Notes under the pieces: model-generated | The model's input: the letters and a program-made list of their open reading frames with translations, nothing else | Databases searched by the model: none | Told to the model about the DNA's origin: nothing | Program-made: the position numbers and the translations under genes | From: Galeruca laticollis | Taxonomy: Eukaryota; Arthropoda; Insecta; Coleoptera; Chrysomelidae | Direction: 5' to 3' | Assembly: GCA_963921935.1 (NCBI GenBank) | Contig: OY998175.1 | Span: 178,471,262 to 178,535,261, forward strand | Length of the DNA: 64,000 nt | Part shown: positions 1 to 10,803 of the stretch, piece by piece | Position numbering within the stretch: position 1 is the stretch's first letter | How the letters are laid out: each line of letters begins with the position of its first letter

Positions 1-245
1 CCAACGGTAGGACTTGAAAAATCCCAAAACAGGATTGAAATAAACAATATAGAAAATAGAAAACCTTACAGCAATGCAGTAAATAACAAGACTGAATAAA
101 AGAAAATTCAAAACAGTCAACTATTGAGCAAACTCTTCAACAAACCCTGGAAAAAGTAACAAACCTGGACGAACGAATTACCAGACTGGAATATAGCAAT
201 AAAGGAGCTATCCCCAAAAGACTTAATAATGACAGACAGGCTTAG
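1..245 (+). pseudogene. LINE ORF1 C-terminal end
   Basis: The frame ending at the TAG at 243-245 reads through a heptad-like stretch (VTNLDERITRLEYSNKG) typical of a coiled-coil tail in LINE ORF1 proteins. It overlaps the ORF2 start codon (229-231) by 17 nt, an ORF1/ORF2 overlap common in Jockey elements. No zinc knuckle is visible in the part inside the window. The call depends mainly on its position upstream of ORF2. Confidence 0.5.
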
Positions 246-1672
246 AATCTTAGAATGGAACGCCAAAGGCCTCTTGCAACACCAAGAAGAACTACAGGCC
301 GTACTAGAAATAGAAAAAAATAGATATATGTCTCATTAGCTAAGCACATTTCCCTAACGAGTAGTTCATCAGAATAAAAGGATATCAGGTATATCATACC
401 ACACATCCAGAAAATGCAGCTAAAGGAGAAAGTGCAGTCATAATAAAGCAAAATATAATGCATCACCAAGAGATGGGATTCAAAACAGCTGCATTCTAAG
501 CAACCACAATAAGCGTCAAGACAAAAAACATGCAATCATGAAAATCAAATATATTGAATTTCTAAATAGCTAGGGGTACAGATTTATCATTGGAGGAGAC
601 TTGAAACAAAACATATACACTGAGGATCAAGACTAACTACTACTAAAGGCAGGGAACTGCTAGGAGCTATAAATCAGACTAAATGTGAAGCAATATCAAC
701 AGGGAAGCCAACGTACTCGCCTACCGATCCTAACAAAATTGCATACCTCATAGACTTCTTTGTGGTAAAAAATATTTCAACAAACTACATGAAAATAGAC
801 ATGGGACATGAATTCTGACCATTCTCCCATCCTCCTCACGCTTAGTGATACCATAATACAAAAAGAAACCCCACCTAGTTTAGTTAATAAAAAGACTGAT
901 TGGGGGAGCTTTCAAATCGAACTAGATAGCAATATTAATCTCTCAGTTCTGTTAAGAACCAACGAACAGCTAGACGAAGAATTACAAAAATTTAACAAGA
1001 TTATACAGCAAAGCTGCATGGAATAACACCCCGAGCACAACAGTAAGAATAAAGGGAAATAATTACCCAAAAGAAATTACAGAACTACTTACCGAAAAGA
1101 GAAAACTAAGACGCAAATGGAAGCAATCTAGAGCACCTGCGGACAAAACTACGCTGAATAATGACACACAGAATCTTGAAAGAGAAATCCAAAAATTCAA
1201 AAATGAATCTATTAGTACTTACCTCTGCGAATAGACAAATGACAGCAACAGAGATTATTCCTCGTGGAAAGCTATTAAAAGATTAAAGAGACCCATCCTG
1301 CAGAACCCACCAATCAGAAACGAGGATGGCAGCTAGGCCAGAGGTAACATACAAAAAGCAAGAAGATTCGCGGATTACTTAGAAAATATATTTCAACCAA
1401 ACGAAGGTGAAGAAATAACAAGAGAGAATTGTGACCAAGAAGAGTTGGAAATAGGACCTGCCATAACAAAAGAAGTAGCGAAGGAAATTAAACAAAATAT
1501 AAATCATGAGAAAGCCCCAGGATTTGACTTGATAACAGGGGAAATCCTGAAACAATTACCCCAGAAAGCCATAATAAAACTGACGCACCTGATAAATGCT
1601 GCTTTTAGACTAGAGTATGTACCCAGGATGTGGAAAGTTGCAGAGGTGATTATGATACCCAAACCAGGCAAA

Positions 1673-2488
1673 AATAAACGGTTTTAAAGATTAAAACTAA
1701 CTTTTCCGCATCTGTGGCCCTGAACAATATTCTATCATAAAATTGTTACTTGTATACACTTCGGGGGATATATCGTGCTAACAAACCGAAATTTCTACAA
1801 AAATAACTAGAAATTTAGTATATCTAGTTTTATAGGACCCGCTGTACTCGCTCTAGTCAACTGAAAATCAATAGGGTACATCTGTGAGACACCTTGAATA
1901 ATACTTATTTATAAAGTTGATCAATCGTATACTCTCTGGAGGCTGTATCGTGCTAACAAACTAAAAATTCTCCAAAAATGACAAAAATTTGGTACTTCAA
2001 GTACCACAGCACCCGTTGTACTGGCTTTAGTGAGCTCAATATCAATAGGGATCATCTTCAAGACGCTCTGAATAATATCCAATCATAAAATTCACCACTT
2101 GTATATACTCCGGAGGCTGTATCGTGCTAACAAACTGAAACTTCTCCAAAAATGACAAAAATATCGTACTTAAAGTACTGTAGCACCGGTTGTATTGGCT
2201 CTGGTGAGCTGAAAATCAATAGGGTTGATCAGTGAGATGCCCTGAATAATATTAAATCATAAAATTGGTGACTTGTTGCACTCCGGAGGCTGTATCGTGC
2301 TAACAAGACTTGCAAGGAAAAGTGGCCGACGACAACGACGACGACATACACACAGGATTTTTTTTCTAAAAACCGTTTTTTCGTGTTGTTGTTGATGGAT
2401 AACGTAAAAATAACTCAAAATTTCAAATTTCCAACTTTTTTGTTGGTAAACCAATACTTTTCTCGCATATTAGATAGGTTGGCGGAAA
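1673..2488. mobile_element. Non-autonomous element with 174-bp tandem repeats, copy 1
   Basis: This insertion interrupts the Jockey RT. Its left end (AAACGGTTTT, then ACTAACTTTTCCGC) and right end (GCGGAAAAGT) carry short inverted motifs. The core holds about 3.5 units of a 174-bp satellite, followed by a unique right arm with AAAACCGTTTTT and a CATATTAGATAGGTTGG terminus. Related ends occur at 9072-10803 and, reversed, at 19489-19713. Flanking arms, a central satellite and subterminal inverted motifs resemble Helentron/DINE-type non-autonomous elements; that class is an inference because no transposase or diagnostic terminus was identified. Confidence 0.7.
1735..2305. repeat. 174-bp tandem satellite array
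   Basis: The phrase TGTATCGTGCTAACAAAC recurs with its TATCGTGCTA core at about 1771, 1945, 2119 and 2292, giving periods of 173-174 bp. Other shared landmarks per unit are AAAATTGGT.ACTTGTATA, CTCCGGAGG, CCGTTGTACTGGCTCT and TGAAAATCAATAGGGTT. Units have diverged by point changes. No ORF is conserved in the unit. Confidence 0.9.
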
Positions 2489-3843
2489 AGTAAAACCTGA
2501 AGAAGCTTCATCTTACCGACCGATCTCACTATTACCTGTAATATCAAAATTATTTGAAAAACTTCTACTGAAAAGAGTAAAACCAATAAAAGAGAAGAGG
2601 AAGCTAATACCTGATCACCAGTTTGGATTTCGTGAAAGCCATTCAACGATAGACCAGGTCCACAGAATAACCAACATCCTAGAAAAAACGCTAGAAGAAT
2701 AAAAGGTCTTCTTATATGTAGCACAGGCTTTCGACAAAGTATGGCACGAACGGCTCGAGTACAAAATGAGACATCTCCTGCCAAAACAGTACTCACAACT
2801 TCTAATTTATTACATATTAAAAAGAGTCTTCAGAATAAAACAAGAAGAAGCTTATTCCGAACACAGAGAAATCAAAGCGGGAGTGCCACATGGAAGTGTA
2901 TTAGGATCAGTTTATAGGACTTCTATATACTAGTGACATCCCTGATTTAGAGCATAACACTATAGCCACTTTCGCTGATGACACAGCCATCTTAGCAGTC
3001 GGAAATAGTCATGCCGAAGCTACAGCCAAATTACAACCATGGACCAGATTCAAATATGGACTAAAAGAGAATCAAGCTTAACGAAACAAAATCAGTGCAC
3101 CTAAATTTTACTACCAAAAGAGGCCAATCGGTGCCAATTAGACTCAATAATGCTCAGGTACCTTATGCCACCACAGCCAAATACCTGGGTATTACATTAG
3201 ATGCGGGGCTAAGCTGGAAACCCCATGTCAAAAAGAAAAGAGAAGGATTAGGACTAAAATTTATAAAAATGTATTGGATACTGGGACAAAATACCACTCT
3301 GTCTATATACAATAAATTGCTAATATATAAGCAAATCCTGAAACCTGTATGGAATTCAGCTTTGGGGCTGTACCAAAGAAAGAAATACCCAGATAATACA
3401 ACGATTTCCAAACAAAATACTGAGGAATATTACCAATGCTCCTTGGTACTGCCGAAACAGTGACCTCCAACGGGACCTGGAGATTGACACTATTTACCAG
3501 ACGATCACCAAGTTTGCCAAGAGTCATGAACAGCGACTCCTAGAACATGTGAATATTGAGGCCATCCAGCTCCTCGGCAACACCAACCAGACGAGAAGAC
3601 TCAAGAGGACATAGCCCTTTGAGTTAGTTCAGTAGATAAGTGTCCGTGTAAAGCATAGTACAGTGCAGTGCTTACACACTAGCGTTAGTGTCTATTTGTA
3701 TTAGAGTCTAAGGAACTTCTGTTGAGTAAGATCTTTAGTTTTAGGATTGAAATTAGTAATATAAGCTAGATTAAAATTGCTTATTGATCGTTGCCGATCA
3801 GATTGTGATCTCAAAAAAAGAAAAAAAAGAAAAAAGAAATTTT

Positions 3844-4382
3844 ACAACGGTATTCATAAGATTGATAACATTGGTGTGTCAGTTTGAAATAACTATATTT
3901 GATAAATACCACATTCATTTATATTGTTTTGCTCCGAACGAATTGTGACAAGTGATCAAAATCGTACAACTTCTCTCACACAGTTTCAAGTCTCCACTTC
4001 CTTCCGAAACATATAAAGCGATTGCGAGAGAGTAACGGAGAGATTGCGCCCCTCTCAGCCCCTGTTTTTTCGGCGGTTCAACTACGACAGCGTCAGCGAA
4101 AAGAGGAGGAAGAGCAAATGTACGCCCCCGTTTCGGTCTCTGCTCTGATGATGGCTCTTGTCACTAGCAGATACGACACACACAACGTTCGTCTACGCAC
4201 AAAGAGATGGTTGCTGCCTTCTTTTACTTGATTTTGCCTTTAATTATCCACTTGCTCTGAAAGTGAAGTTTCTTTTTATTTCACTTCGAAATCTGACGAC
4301 AAGCAACTGTAATATCTTTTCATTGGTGTTTTATAAATTGTTATGATAATTTATAATAATTGTTTATAGATATAACAATAAA
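3844..4382. other. No gene seen; GC-richer island at about 4010-4220
   Basis: There is no recognisable coding sequence. The central part is notably richer in G, C and CpG than its surroundings and purine-rich (GAGAGAGTAACGGAGAG; AAAAGAGGAGGAAGAGCAAA). It sits just upstream of the hAT-like ORF and could be that element's 5' leader, which is inference. Open frames through it look like composition artefacts. Confidence 0.4.
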
Positions 4383-4718
4383 ATGAGTCGTGAGTGGCTC
4401 AGATATTCTGATTCTACTTACAAATTATACCGCATACAATGTAAATCATTCAGCAATATTAATAACCGTTCATCTTTTGTGAGTGGTTTTTACGATTGGA
4501 AACACATGGAAAAAATATCTGAACATGAGCGTTATCTGAAACATCGAGGAAATATCAAAACTTTCATTTTGCGCTCCAAAATTCAAGGTAAAATTGATTC
4601 TTCTTTACAACAACTGTATGTCTTGGAAATGAATTATTGGAGAGAAGTTTTGAAAAAAATACTAGCTGCAATTAAGTTTTTAGCAAAACAGGGTCTGGCA
4701 TTTCGCGAAACTTTCTAA
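4383..4718 (+). pseudogene. hAT transposase N-terminal fragment (TTF zinc-finger, ZMYM1-like)
   Basis: The 111-codon frame starts SREWLRYSDSTYKLYRIQC and continues with SFVSGFYDWKHMEKISEHE, the TTF-type/BED-like zinc-finger region found at the start of ZMYM1-like hAT transposases. It ends with SLQQLYVLEMNYWREVLKK and LAKQGLAFRE, the segment just after the finger in that family. The frame stops where the DDE catalytic core should begin, and nothing downstream continues it. One cysteine of the usual finger pair appears lost. It is a fragment of about one sixth of the family's usual length. Confidence 0.75.
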
Positions 4719-5699
4719 GTTGACGTATAAAAAATAAATTTATTATATTGGAAAAATTTCATAAATTTTACTCACTGACTCGCTTAAAACTGACTACCTA
4801 TAGGTTATATATCATAACAATTGATTCGCGTCATCAATTATGTTTTTGTTTTCAAACATTCCGTTCGTTATATATTATCTCAACAGATCAGATCAGTTTG
4901 TTGGTAAAATTGTACTGCATTATTTAAGTCAATGTCAATAATTGGTTATTTGATTTTAGGCTAAAATAGGGAAATTACAATACATGCAAAAAATTAGCAA
5001 ATATATAGGAATTATATGGCAAGACGAACTGACTTATCTAAAAGTCAAATATCAAACATCACTAAAGTTGTATTCAAATTTGATGAATCAATATTTTTTA
5101 CATACTATTGATTGATGTTCGTGCCGAAAAATACCCTCGGTTATTATCGTCCAACCATATGGTAACACTATGCACCCACGTGATACTTATAGTAGAGAAG
5201 AAATAATTAAAGACAAACAAAACATTTTTCATGGTGTTCGTTTCTTCATGAAACCACCACATAAATAATGTCTCGGATTTTAAGAACGATTGTTGTTCAA
5301 TAGTTATTCAGAAAAAGGAATGGTTTGTTTCAAATTCCTTTTATATTCTTTTCGATATGTTTACGAACACGAAACGCATATTTCGTTTCTTATTGTTGTT
5401 ACTTACATCCACATAAAGTCAATTTTTTCTATAACTGTTTATCCGTAGGTATTTGACAGTATGCTAATTTCGAAAAATATTACATACATCCACTATAGTT
5501 TGTTTTAAACTAGGAGGAGCAATTTAAGAAAGCTGAATCACACCACTAGAAATAATTAAAAAAGTTACTAGAAGATTGGGTGATTGAGAGCGATGACATA
5601 AAATACTAGCCGTAATAAAACTATACGGTCTGGAAATAATGTTCAACAAACTAAATAATAATTAAGCTAATAGACATACGCTAACCTAGCGTATGTAAA
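4719..5699. other. No gene recognised
   Basis: AT-rich sequence with many stops in all frames. It probably contains decayed TE sequence, but I see no motif, terminal repeat or duplication that I can name. Confidence 0.5.
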
Positions 5700-5852
5700 T
5701 TATTGAAAACGACGAAATCTGTCGGCTTGAGGACATAGTAAGAAGGGCCAGAACAAGACGACGACTGTGTAGAGACCACGTGGAAAGGATACCCGACAAC
5801 GGGCTGACCAAATTAGCAAAAATTGAAGTGCCCAACAACGAATAATTATAAC
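5700..5852 (+). pseudogene. Possible LINE ORF2 C-terminal tail
   Basis: The forward frame reads ICRLEDIVRRARTRRRLCRD followed by HVERIPDNGLTKLAKIE and a stop. It resembles the basic C-terminal tail with an HV.R..D..L motif that closes many RTE/Jockey-like ORF2 proteins. No upstream RT is recognisable, so this would be a heavily 5'-truncated insertion. The match is short. Confidence 0.35.
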
Positions 5853-6844
5853 TATTTCAAGATAGAATAATGCTAATTCCCAAAAAGAATAGTTGGGAAT
5901 CTGTTTCATTGTAAATAAAACTACGAAATATGTACATTACTGGGTATATGAAAAAGGAAAAATATGGAAAGTGTTTAGTAACATCAAAATCATCGGTTTG
6001 TTATTAATTGAAGGAAGATTACTGAAAACTCTAACTTACATTGTCTGTCGCACAGCAGGGCAAGGGAACATCATAGTTTATACATTAAATTGGAAGTTTG
6101 TAGAAATATTAAATAGATATATTGTTACTTTCCCATTATGTTATTTAAAATGATAAATGGGTATTTATATTGCTGCTGGACCCTTACACGATCAATAGTA
6201 TTGACAATACAGTATGACATTGACTATAATACTGACCATGTAAGATGAAAAAAGAGTATTGATGGTCGATATTGAAGCTATATTAATGAAATTCAGATTT
6301 TCTGATCTCGTGGCGTCGGTATTTAAAAGTAATATTGTCAATATTATTGAGCCTCTAGGGGCGGACGTCAATAATATTGTCAATACTCAGTTGTTGCCAT
6401 GCTTTGGTAGTGAACGGAAGTGATACTTGTGCTGAGTGTTATGGATTTTCCAAGTGACTTTGAGACAATGCCTGAAGCGTTAAACTAGACAGGTGGGAGA
6501 ATTGTATGTGACGAGGGGACTGAACGCACGGAAGAAAGCCCTTCGTACCTTCATTCTCTAGAACTGTAGAATTGTGCAAACAGTAAATAGAGTAACAAAA
6601 CAGCTAGGATTGCTGCGCTTGGCCGCATCATCCCCTTTTTAGTGAGAATATAGCTGGCAGCCAAAAGAAAAGATGTGAAGAAGAAAATAAACAGCCTACG
6701 AATCGATTTTAGGAAAGAGCTGCCACATCAAAGAGGTCTGGAAAGAGCCCCGATGAGTTGTATAAATCTACTACATGAACATTCTATGCTCTCCTACTTT
6801 GATCTAGTTTCGTAGGACATTAACAAGACTTTCACACGTTCCCA

Positions 6845-7120
6845 TTACAGCTTCGCTGATAGTTGTAGACGACATGATGACAAAAAACACTTCAAATCTT
6901 CAAAATTTCTTCCTGTAGCTTTGTACCTCGGAGTTAAGGCTAATATTTCATAAACAGAATGGCATTCCCTAATGTTTGTGCTCTGCCTTCTCAAGAGTGG
7001 TTCCATAATTGTGTGTAATAATTTTATAAACGTCATTTCTTTTATTCTGACATAATTGTGAAAATCTTCGCATCTGTCAATCTGATTTCCTTCAGTATCC
7101 TCATATGAGAATATTCTTCA
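6845..7120 (-). pseudogene. Harbinger transposase N-terminal fragment
   Basis: The minus-strand frame from 7036 reads MTFIKLLHTIMEPLLRRQST, then ILALTPRYKATGRNFEDLK. These resemble the N-terminal helical region of HARBI1-like transposases, which have a pattern of the type LLRKQ.TNMRE..S..E.LALTLRYLATG. Upstream codons in another frame (7037-7120) continue the similarity toward an F..YVRI segment, so a frameshift lies near 7037. The DDE core is absent from the copy. Confidence 0.65.
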
Positions 7121-7343
7121 CGTTTTTTCAACCAGACTTTCATCCATCGATTTCGCTGAACTCGACGAATACATCCGATACGGTTATTATGGCTACACAA
7201 CCTTTTTTCCGATTGTCCATGTTTTCGAAACCCAGCGCGACGACAATTTAATTAGAAAAACACAATTTCACTTGTCCGAACTGTGGAAACGAACGTGCTG
7301 AGCACATTTATTGATACAATTATAACAATACAATACAGTAATA

Positions 7344-8759
7344 CACTGCGCCGCAAAATTAACGTATATTTTGTAAAATGGAAAAATTCAATTGAGAACA
7401 ATATTTTAATGCAAGCCAATGGATTATAAATTGTAGTTTTAAGCTGTACCGAACACCTTTTTGAATGTTCAGTAAAAACACAACAGTTTTAGAATAAAAT
7501 AATGAAAAAATGATGTGTTCAGAAATTCACTGCCAGGTTGAATTTGTGTTTATTGATGACCATTTGCGTTGTTCTCCCGCTTTTGTTGATTTCTAGCGTG
7601 ATGCAACGTAATATGAGAAATCTTTCATGTGAAGAATGTACTGGTGCTATAGCACTCATGGAAATGGGTGTTACAAAAGTCGAAGTGGCACGCCACTATG
7701 GCGTGGCCCAATCTACGATCGCCAGGGAACTGGCATGGTATCGAGAGTGGTACGACCAAAGAGGACCTGTGCAAGGAGGCCACACAGTAACTAATAATAA
7801 TCAAGATCGATTTTGGAGAATGCAGTTATCACGAAATCGATTCAGTACAAGTACTGCACTACAGCAAGAATTAGTTCATCGATATACTTACCGCATAAGT
7901 TAAGATACAGTGCATCTAAAGCTGGCAGAAAGCAATATTATTCCAGATAGAGCCGTAACTGGTACTCTTCTAACCGTAAACCATCGCAGACAATGTCTAC
8001 CCAAGAACATCAAAATTGAGGCAACCGTGAATGGAGCAATGTACTGTTTACGCACGAGTTACGATTCTGTCTGTTTAGTGATGATCATCGTAGAAGAGTG
8101 TGTAGACGTCCTGGTGAGCGATATGATCAATGTAATATTGCAGAAAATGTCAGCTATTGCAGTGTGTCTGATATGGTATGGGGTGGCATTATTTTGGAGG
8201 CTCATATGGACCTAGTTGTAATCCGGGACGGTCGTTTGACAGCCGACCGCTACATAACAGACATTTTAGAATCTCATGTAATGCAATATGCCCCAATTAT
8301 AGGGAACGAAATGCTATTAGTGCATGCATTGTCATGCCCACACGTAGCTAAGACACTGCAAAATTATCTCCAAGAAGTTGATATCCATACTTTGGATTGA
8401 CCAGCGCGAAGTCCTAATCTTAACACGATTGAACACTTATGGAACAATTTGGATCAGCAGGTTAGAGCTATACAGTATCCACCTAGAGGTCTAGAAACTT
8501 AATGTCAAGTATGCCATGAAGATGTGTAGCAATAATCCAAGCAAGAGGAGGGAATACGCGTTATGAAATTTTCGTTTTCTTTTTCGTCAATCCAGTATTT
8601 TTATTTCTATGGTTTATTTTATGCAATACACAATCGTTGTTTGAAACAGTTAAAAGCTATTGTACAGCCATCATGTTAGACCATTAACGAGCCTTCTAAT
8701 TTTTTTCTCTTGTACATTTTTTCATTTTACAAAATATGCGTTAATTTTGCGGCGCAGTG
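7344..8759 (+). mobile_element. Tc1/mariner-superfamily transposon with TA target duplication
   Basis: The two ends are inverted copies: CACTGCGCCGCAAAATTAAC at 7344 and its complement ending at 8759. Identity continues inward through a TATTTTGTAAAATG.AAAAAT block. A TA dinucleotide flanks each side (7342-7343 and 8760-8761), as expected for Tc1/mariner. The 1416-bp length fits the family. The borders are among the best defined in the window. Confidence 0.95.
7601..8565 (+). pseudogene. Tc1-like transposase, broken
   Basis: The N-terminus (MRNLSCEECTGAIALMEMGV, then KVEVARHYGVAQSTIARE) is a helix-turn-helix DNA-binding region. Later frames carry VSDMVWGGIILEAHMDLVV, ADRYITDILESHVMQYAP and the C-terminal PNLNTIEHLWNNLDQQV, matching the Tc1 DDE catalytic region. 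The first catalytic Asp position appears as His (THELRF) and the second is lost (VHALSCPHVA); only the Glu in NTIEHLW remains. Reading frame changes occur near 7905, 8100 and 8400. The copy must have been moved by enzyme supplied in trans before decay. Confidence 0.85.
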
Positions 8760-8864
8760 TATTTACCGTGTCGGGCTTGGCCATACGGACGATGGTACCC
8801 TCACGGAGTGAACGACGGTATTGACAATACTGGTATTATCAATAATATTGATCGCATAAGCCCC

Positions 8865-9071
8865 GTTACCCGTTAAGGGAGGTTTTAGATGAGAGCAAAC
8901 AAATAATTGAAGATCTATTTATTGCATTCTCATTAGAACTTTTTCCCTAAAAACCTGAGATGTTTGAGTGATAAACAGGAGGAACTTTTTACCAAATTTT
9001 TAAAGATTTTTCAAAAATTAATTTCAGATTAATAAATTTATCGCCAATTTTAAAAAGAATCGATTAAAATA
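8865..9071. other. No gene recognised
   Basis: Short AT-rich stretch between the Harbinger remnant and the second satellite-bearing element. No recognisable feature. Confidence 0.5.
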
Positions 9072-9099
9072 AACGGTTTTCAATATTAAAACTAACTTT

Positions 9100-9352
9100 T
9101 CCGCACTTATACACTCCAGTGAGCTAAAAATCAATAGGGTTCATCCAAACGCCCTGAACAATACCCATTCATAAAATTGGTCACTTGTATACACTCCGGA
9201 GGCTGTATCGTGTTAACAAACAGAAATTTCACCAAAAATGACGTGTACTGGATTTATGATCCATTATACTGGCTCTGGTGAGATGAAAATCAAAAGGTTT
9301 CATCTGTGAGATGATCTGAAAAATATCCAATCATAAAATTGGTCACTTGTAT
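9100..9352. repeat. 174-bp satellite units, left block of copy 2
   Basis: Shared landmarks with the array at 1735-2305: AAAATTGGTCACTTGTATAC at about 9173, CTCCGGAGGCTGTATCGTG at about 9194, and GAAAATCA.AAGG.TTCAT. One unit is about 14 bp short (spacing 160 instead of 174). Confidence 0.85.
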
Positions 9353-10122
9353 ACAGTGATTATGGCTGGAGACCTCAATGGATTACAACAACTAATGAAC
9401 AGAGTGTATTCAGTTAGTCTAGAATACGGTCTCGATATAAATGTCAACAAAACGAAGTACATGGTAATCAGCAAAAGTCAGATTCCACAGGAGCACCTCA
9501 CCCTAAATCAGCTACAAATTGAGAGGGTCGGTAAATACACATATTTAGGAACTACACTCAATGACCAATGGGACCACTCACAAGAAATCCGCTGTAGAAT
9601 AGAGAAAGCAAGGGCCGTATTTCTCAAAATGGCATCAGTTTTTAAAAGTCGATCTCTGACGTTAACTACCAAAATAAGACTCCTTCGCTGCTACGTTTTC
9701 TCCGTCTTACTGTACGGGGTCGAATCATGGACCTTGACCGACGCAACAACAAAAAAACTCGAAAGCTTTGAAATGTGGCTCTATCGTAGAATATTAAGAA
9801 TCTCATGGACAGACCATGTGTCCAACGTAGAGGTCTGCAGAAAAATGCAGAAAGACACCGAATTAATAAAAACGATAAAGATCCGCAAGCTAGAATATTT
9901 CGGTCATATAATGCGAAATGAGAAAAGGTTCACTCTATTACAAAATATCTTGCAAGGGAAGATCCCTAGTAAACGTGGCCCAGGACGACGGAGAAATTCA
10001 TGGCTCAAAAATCTCAGGACATGGTTTTCAACAACTACTACAGGACTATTCCGTGCAGCAGCAAATAAAATCATAATAGCCAGAATGATCGCCAACATCC
10101 GGACCGGATAGGCACTAGAAGA
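9353..10122 (+). mobile_element. 5'-truncated LINE (RTE/Proto2-like) inserted in a satellite unit
   Basis: The insert lies between CACTTGTATAC and ATACACTCCGG, two halves of one satellite monomer, with ATAC present on both sides as a probable target duplication. It ends in GAAGAAG, a short 3' repeat tail typical of RTE-like LINEs. The 5' truncation falls just after the RT catalytic box. The nesting shows that the satellite element was already in place when this LINE arrived. Confidence 0.8.
9356..10111 (+). pseudogene. C-terminal reverse transcriptase fragment of nested LINE
   Basis: The uninterrupted frame begins VIMAGDLNGLQQLMNRVYSV, the segment that directly follows the YADD catalytic box in RTE-like RTs, so the catalytic aspartates themselves are gone. 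Next come VNKTKYMVISK, the thumb (KYTYLGTTLNDQW), the RLLRCYVFSVLLYGVESWTL segment and the C-terminal LEYFGHIMRNEKRF domain with a basic GPGRRRNSWL motif. The start codon reported by a simple ORF call lies in satellite sequence. About 250 codons remain open, suggesting a fairly recent insertion. Confidence 0.85.
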
Positions 10123-10670
10123 AGATACACTCCGGAAAATATTTCGTGATAACAAACCAAAATGTCTCCAAATATTATCAAAATCTAGTTTATCGGTATG
10201 TATAGGACCCGTTGTACCGGCTCTGGTGAACTGAAAATCAATAGGGTTGATTTGTGAGACGCCTTAAACAATATCCAATCATTAAATTAGTCACTTGTAC
10301 GCACTCCGGATGCTTTATCGTGGCTAACAAACCCAAATTTCGCCAAAAATAATAAAAAATTTAGTACACTCTCGATCTATAAGACCCGTTGTATCGGCGT
10401 GAGATGTAAATCAATAGGGATGATCTGTGAGACGCTCTAAACAAAATCCAATTATGAAATTGGTCACTTGTGTACACGCCGGAAGCTGTATCGTGCTAAC
10501 AAACTCAAATGTGTCCAAAAATGCCCACAAATCTAGTATATCTGTATTTATAGGAGCCATTGTACTGGCTCTGGTGAGCTGAAAATCAATAGGGTTCATC
10601 TGTGAGATGCCCTGAACAATACCCAATCATAAAATTGGTGACTTGTATGCACTCAGGAGGCTGTATCTCT
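10123..10670. repeat. 174-bp satellite units, right block of copy 2
   Basis: The unit core recurs at about 10144, 10317, 10491 and 10666 (periods 173-175). The same TTGTACCGGCTCTGGTGA and AAAATCAATAGGG landmarks seen in the first array appear in each unit. Confidence 0.9.
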
Positions 10671-10803
10671 TTTAAAAACCGTTTTTCGCGAAAAACGAAA
10701 AAATAGCTCAAAAAAATTCTACAAATCCAACTTTTTTTGGGGTAAGTCAATACTTCTGTCATATTTTACAAAGGGTTGGGCAGGGGAAAGAACAATAATT
10801 AGT

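Larger units (their letters stand above)
229..3614 (+). pseudogene. Jockey-like ORF2 (endonuclease + reverse transcriptase), interrupted
   Basis: ORF2 starts at ATG 229 with RILEWNAKGLLQHQEEL, the N-terminal signature of an APE-type endonuclease. A later open piece (808-1026) starts MNSDHSPILL, matching the conserved SDH end of the endonuclease. The RT begins near 1445 (KEIKQNINHEKAPGFDLITGEIL, then IPKPGK at about 1665). After the 0.8-kb insertion it resumes at 2489 with SYRPISLLPVISKLFEKLL, then GVPHGSVLG and a FADDTA-type catalytic box near 2970. The thumb and tail (SLYNKLLIYKQILKPVW) follow, with a stop at 3612-3614. Numerous in-frame stops mean it cannot make a working enzyme. Confidence 0.85.
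1..3843 (+). mobile_element. Jockey-like non-LTR retrotransposon, 5' cut by window edge
   Basis: The stretch holds the end of an ORF1, an endonuclease region, a reverse transcriptase region and a 3' tail ending in an A-rich run (3811-3840), in the order expected for a Jockey-clade LINE. It is interrupted at 1673-2488 by an unrelated element carrying tandem repeats: RT coding text stops at a PKPGK motif and resumes with a PEEASSYRPISLLP motif on the other side. Many stops and frameshifts show an old, dead copy. Clade assignment rests on motif resemblance only. Confidence 0.85.
6178..8864. mobile_element. PIF/Harbinger-like transposon remnant, hosting a Tc1 element
   Basis: The left end (6180-6215: CCCTTACACGATCAATAGTA then TTGACAATAC) is an imperfect inverted copy of the right end (8818-8864, reading inward GGGGCTTATGCGATCAATAT then TATTGATAATAC). 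Between them lies a Harbinger-type transposase fragment on the minus strand. A complete Tc1 element (7344-8759) is inserted inside. I could not fix a clean 3-bp target duplication, so the outer borders are approximate. Confidence 0.65.
9072..10803. mobile_element. Satellite-bearing non-autonomous element, copy 2, with nested LINE fragment
   Basis: The left arm (AAATAAACGGTTTT, then ATTAAAACTAACTTTTCCGC) matches copy 1 at 1673-1710. The right arm (10672-10800) matches copy 1 at 2360-2488, including AAAACCGTTTTTCG, AAAATAGCTCAAAAAA and CCAACTTTTTTTGG. The core consists of 174-bp satellite units split by a LINE fragment at 9353-10122. The right terminus has drifted from the GCGGAAAAGT seen in copy 1. 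Confidence 0.75.

Noticed and set aside
1735..2305. Regularly spaced repeats that could suggest a CRISPR array
   Set aside because: The period is 174 bp with no short conserved repeat and unique spacer pattern; the whole unit repeats, in a eukaryotic TE context. It is a satellite.
4022..4346. Overlapping small forward ORFs as candidate genes
   Set aside because: They follow from purine-rich, GC-richer composition, lack recognisable motifs and overlap each other in different frames.
7538..7600. Hydrophobic start of the Tc1 ORF as a signal peptide
   Set aside because: Family proteins begin at the helix-turn-helix; the upstream in-frame codons are 5' leader of the transposon.
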